Origin: an uncultured Rikenellaceae bacterium
GTDB lineage: Bacteria; Bacteroidota; Bacteroidia; Bacteroidales; Rikenellaceae
Length of the DNA: 64,000 nt
NCBI GenBank assembly: GCA_910577285.1
Contig: CAJTLO010000004.1
Location: forward strand, 151,937 to 215,936
Reading direction: 5' to 3'
Part shown: piece by piece, positions 61,613 to 64,000 of the stretch
Position numbering within the stretch: the first letter of the stretch is position 1
How the letters are laid out: every line of letters begins with the position of its first letter
The notes under the pieces: generated by a model
Database searches by the model: none
What the model was told of the DNA's origin: nothing
The model's input: the letters and a program-made list of their open reading frames with translations, nothing else
Position numbers and translations under genes: made by a program

Positions 61613-62698
61613 ATGGCAGACAACAACATACTCAACAGGCTCGACGGCCTGAAACTGAAATTCGAGGAGATCGGTCAACAGATGACCGACCCCGAGGTGA
61701 TCGGCGACATGAAGAAGTTCGTGCAGCTCAACAAGGAGTACAAGGAGCTGAAGCCCATCATCGAAACGAGCGACCGCTACCGCACGGCGGTGAACAACCT
61801 GCGCGAGGCGAAGGACATCCTCGCCAACGAAAAGGACGAGGACCTGCGCGAAATGGCCCGCGAGGAGGTGGCGGAACTCGAACCCTCCATCGGCAAACTC
61901 GAAGAGGAGATCAAACTGCTGCTCATCCCCAAGGACCCGCAGGACGAGAAGAACGCCATCGTGGAGATACGCGGCGGTACGGGCGGCGACGAAGCGGCCC
62001 TCTTCGCCGGCGACCTGCTGCGCATGTACACCAAGTATGTGGAGAGCAAAGGGTGGCGATACGAGATCAACAGCGCCTCGGAGGGGAGTTCGGGAGGCTA
62101 CAAGGAGGTCGTGATGAAGGTGACGGGCGACAACGTCTACGGCACCCTCAAGTACGAATCGGGCGTACACCGCGTGCAGCGCGTTCCGCAAACCGAAACC
62201 CAGGGGCGCGTCCATACCTCGGCCGCATCGGTGGCGGTGCTTCCGGAGGCGGAGGAGTTCGACATCGAACTCAACATGAACGACATCCGGAAAGATACGT
62301 TCTGTTCGTCGGGTCCCGGCGGCCAGTCGGTCAACACCACCTACTCGGCCATCCGTCTGACGCACATCCCCACGGGCATCGTGGTGCAGTGCCAGGACCA
62401 GAAGTCGCAGCTCAAGAACTTCGACAAGGCCCTCGAGGAGTTGCGCACGCGCATCTTTAACCTCGAATACCAGAAATACCTCGACGAGATCGCAGGCAAG
62501 CGCAAAACGATGGTCTCCACGGGCGACCGCAGCGCCAAGATACGTACCTACAACTATCCGCAGGGGCGTGTCACCGACCACCGCATCAACTATACGATCT
62601 ACAACCTCTCGTCGTTCATGGACGGCGACATTCAGGACGTCATCGACCACCTGATCGTGGCCGAGAACGCCGAACGACTGAAAGAGAGCGAACTGTAG
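61613..62698 (+). CDS. prfA: Peptide chain release factor 1
   Basis: 361 residues from MADNNILNRLDGLKLKFEEIG, full length for RF1. GGQ motif at 236-238 (within GPGGQSVN), and the RF1-type PxT codon-recognition motif appears as PQT in HRVQRVPQTETQGRVHTS. RF1 reads UAA and UAG and releases the peptide; it is RF1 rather than RF2 because of PxT and VHTSAASVAVLPE. No programmed frameshift is seen, as expected for RF1. A hairpin terminator follows 28 bp downstream. Confidence 0.97.
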   Translation: MADNNILNRLDGLKLKFEEIGQQMTDPEVIGDMKKFVQLNKEYKELKPIIETSDRYRTAVNNLREAKDILANEKDEDLREMAREEVAELEPSIGKLEEEIKLLLIPKDPQDEKNAIVEIRGGTGGDEAALFAGDLLRMYTKYVESKGWRYEINSASEGSSGGYKEVVMKVTGDNVYGTLKYESGVHRVQRVPQTETQGRVHTSAASVAVLPEAEEFDIELNMNDIRKDTFCSSGPGGQSVNTTYSAIRLTHIPTGIVVQCQDQKSQLKNFDKALEELRTRIFNLEYQKYLDEIAGKRKTMVSTGDRSAKIRTYNYPQGRVTDHRINYTIYNLSSFMDGDIQDVIDHLIVAENAERLKESEL

Positions 62699-62726
62699 CA
62701 TCCGGCCCCGGAGGCGGCACGACGGC

Positions 62727-62752
62727 AAAGCGGACGGCAACGTCCGCTTTTA
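62727..62752 (+). terminator. Terminator of prfA
   Basis: Stem AAAGCGGAC/GTCCGCTTT with a 6-nt loop and TTTA tail. Confidence 0.8.
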
Positions 62753-63050
62753 TCGTTCGGGCTCCACCGCAACAGCCCGCCGCAGACGCACCGGAGCCCC
62801 CGAACGGACCCGACCTTTCCGACACAGGCCCGCACAGAACCGTACAGAACCATACAGAATCATACTGGCCCGCAGAGGAACACTGACTCGCACAGTCCTA
62901 CACAGGACCGCACTGGTCCGCACAGGACGCCGCCGCAGGAGAAGCCCGACGGGAATCGTAAAATATTTCCGCAGGGAGATGCGAAAGTCCGAAACGGTAC
63001 GTTATTTGATAAGCACACAACCATTTGCGGCGACAACGCCCGCCCTATTT
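62753..63050. other. Non-coding gap between prfA and the RSH gene
   Basis: About 300 bp with no gene. It contains the 10-bp periodic repeat (62821-62930) and a GC-rich stretch before the RSH start. No clear TAnnTTTG box was seen ahead of the RSH gene. Confidence 0.6.
62821..62930. repeat. Degenerate 10-bp tandem repeat, about 11 units
   Basis: The stretch consists of consecutive 10-bp units of the general form CGCACAGGAC/CATACAGAAT, with ACAG or ACTG in most units and exact 10-bp periodicity. It matches no coding frame. One unit per helical turn would place a recurrent motif on one face of the helix. Confidence 0.8.
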
Positions 63051-64000
63051 ATGGAACAGACCCTCACCCGCTCCGCCTCTGCGGAGTCCACCGGCACGGA
63101 ACGCTATGCCGATTTCATCGGCCTCATCGGACGCACCTTCAACGAACAGAGCCGGCCGGCCGTCATGGAGGCGTTCGAAACGGCCCGTACCGCTCTCGAC
63201 GGCATGGTGCGCTACGACGGCACCCCGCTATTCGACCACTCGGTACGCACGGCCGAAATCGTCATCTCCGAGATCGGCCTGGGCCGCAACTCCACCATCT
63301 CCACCCTGCTGCACGATGCGGCACGGCTGGGACTGCTCAACGCCGAGGAGATCGAACGGCGGTTCGGCGCCATTCCGGTGAGCATCCTCGAAGGGATGAA
63401 CCTCATCTCCAAGGTACGCACCAAGATTTCCATGTCGCAGGCCGACAACTTCCGCGACCTCATCGTCTCCTACTCCACCGATCCGCGCATCATCCTCATC
63501 AAGCTGGCCGACCGCCTGGAGGTGATGCGTTCGCTGGCGATGTTCCCCGAAGCGAAACAGCAGAAGAAAAGCTGGGAGAGCATGAACCTCTATGCCCAGA
63601 TCGCCCACAAACTGGGACTCTACTCCATCAAGAGCGAGCTGGAGGACATCGCGTTGAAATACCTCGAACCGGAGGAGTACGCCCACATCAGCCGCAAACT
63701 GGCCGAGAGCGCCGCCGAACGCAACGAGTTCATCGCCGGCTTCGCCGCCCCGATCCGGGAGAAGCTCGACGCACAGGGCATCCGCTACCATATCAAAGGA
63801 CGCACCAAGTCGGTCTACTCCATCTGGCGGAAGATGAAACGCACGGGCGTTCCCTTTGACGAGGTGTACGACATCTTCGCCATCCGCATCATCGTGGAGT
63901 GCCCGCCAGAGAAGGAGAAACAGCTCTGCTGGAACATCTACTCGATCGTGACCGACTTCTACACCCCCAATCCCGAACGGATGCGCGACTGGATCTCGAT
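63051..64000 (+). CDS. RelA/SpoT (RSH) protein, 3' end cut by window
   Basis: The first 316 residues are present from MEQTLTRSASAESTG; the window ends inside the gene. N-terminal HD-type region: FDHSVRTAEI keeps the first His and LLHDAARLGLL keeps His88-Asp89, but the ED that follows the HD in active hydrolases is Arg92-Leu93. The LADRLHNMR motif reads LADRLEVMR, with Val158 in the Asn position. These losses suggest that ppGpp hydrolysis is weak or absent. The synthetase region keeps GRTKSVYSIWRKM (from about 250) and FDEVYDIFAIRI with its metal Asp. It therefore looks like a RelA-type synthetase. TGS and ACT domains would lie past the edge. Confidence 0.92.
   Translation, partial: MEQTLTRSASAESTGTERYADFIGLIGRTFNEQSRPAVMEAFETARTALDGMVRYDGTPLFDHSVRTAEIVISEIGLGRNSTISTLLHDAARLGLLNAEEIERRFGAIPVSILEGMNLISKVRTKISMSQADNFRDLIVSYSTDPRIILIKLADRLEVMRSLAMFPEAKQQKKSWESMNLYAQIAHKLGLYSIKSELEDIALKYLEPEEYAHISRKLAESAAERNEFIAGFAAPIREKLDAQGIRYHIKGRTKSVYSIWRKMKRTGVPFDEVYDIFAIRIIVECPPEKEKQLCWNIYSIVTDFYTPNPERMRDWIS

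Noticed and set aside
59267..62740. Minus-strand frame of over 1,100 codons across the S9 peptidase and prfA genes
   Set aside because: It is exactly antisense to two clear genes, and Ala/Val/Arg-rich as expected of third-codon GC bias. It has no family motifs of its own.
1..64000. CRISPR arrays, prophage, insertion sequences or integrases
   Set aside because: No spaced 25-40-bp direct-repeat array, no terminal inverted repeats flanking a transposase and no phage or integrase protein was found.

Overview
The window looks like a chromosomal segment of a GC-rich Bacteroidota, most plausibly Rikenellaceae/Alistipes-like. That placement is an inference, from three things: Bacteroidota-only families (DUF4296, DUF4831, DUF3078, a Big_5 Ig-like lipoprotein), repeated -7 boxes of the form TAnnTTTG (several with TTTG 18-20 bp upstream), and starts that mostly lack a Shine-Dalgarno sequence. 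Almost everything is housekeeping or cell-envelope biology. I see no prophage, insertion sequence, CRISPR array, integrase or plasmid gene.

Layout. 1-707 is non-coding and carries a 51-bp direct repeat and the folE terminator. 708-12,829 is a long minus-strand run: folE, amidohydrolase, DUF4296 lipoprotein, LolC/E-type permease, rbfA, outer-membrane barrel, Ig-like lipoprotein, small lipoprotein, folK, holB, dut and a polysaccharide flippase. Then come rlmN, tRNA-Ala(GGC), a TonB-family gene, a cysteine-dioxygenase-like cupin, prs and engB. fbp and a thioredoxin face the other way. 20,061-24,476 is a minus-strand set: AlkD-like protein, DUF4831, trmN6-like, YD-repeat-like lipoprotein, TIGR02757 and tRNA-Glu(CTC).

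24,695-34,448 holds a lipoprotein, rpmA-rplU (minus), a GH31-like protein, cysQ, a small Cys-rich membrane protein (minus), trkA, a GH3-family enzyme, a deoxynucleoside kinase and an rsmF-like methyltransferase. 34,634-40,700 is phospholipid and proteostasis: cdsA-psd with an AI-2E-family protein, then rsfS-ftsH. 40,772-46,134 is a redox and DNA-repair neighbourhood: oxyR, a UDG-family protein, yqhD, a flavin reductase and nfo, interrupted by tRNA-Glu(TTC)-rpsT. 46,277-64,000 holds DUF3078, a ctpA-type protease, a three-gene iron/cobalamin-type ABC importer, ffh, a GNAT, dus divergent from argS, an SRPBCC protein, a Nudix protein, an S9 peptidase lipoprotein, prfA, and an RSH gene that runs off the window.

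Gene logic. Translation and ribosome functions recur: rbfA, rsfS, rlmN, rsmF-like, L21/L27, S20, argS, prfA, ffh, engB, dus. They sit between envelope-biogenesis genes, as is typical of this phylum. No clearly novel multi-gene system stands out. The most unusual items are an RSH protein with an eroded hydrolase site, a GH31-like protein without recognisable catalytic aspartates, an 11-unit 10-bp periodic repeat between prfA and the RSH gene, a possible small-gene remnant ending at a terminator near 54.7 kb, and a possibly leaderless importer operon.
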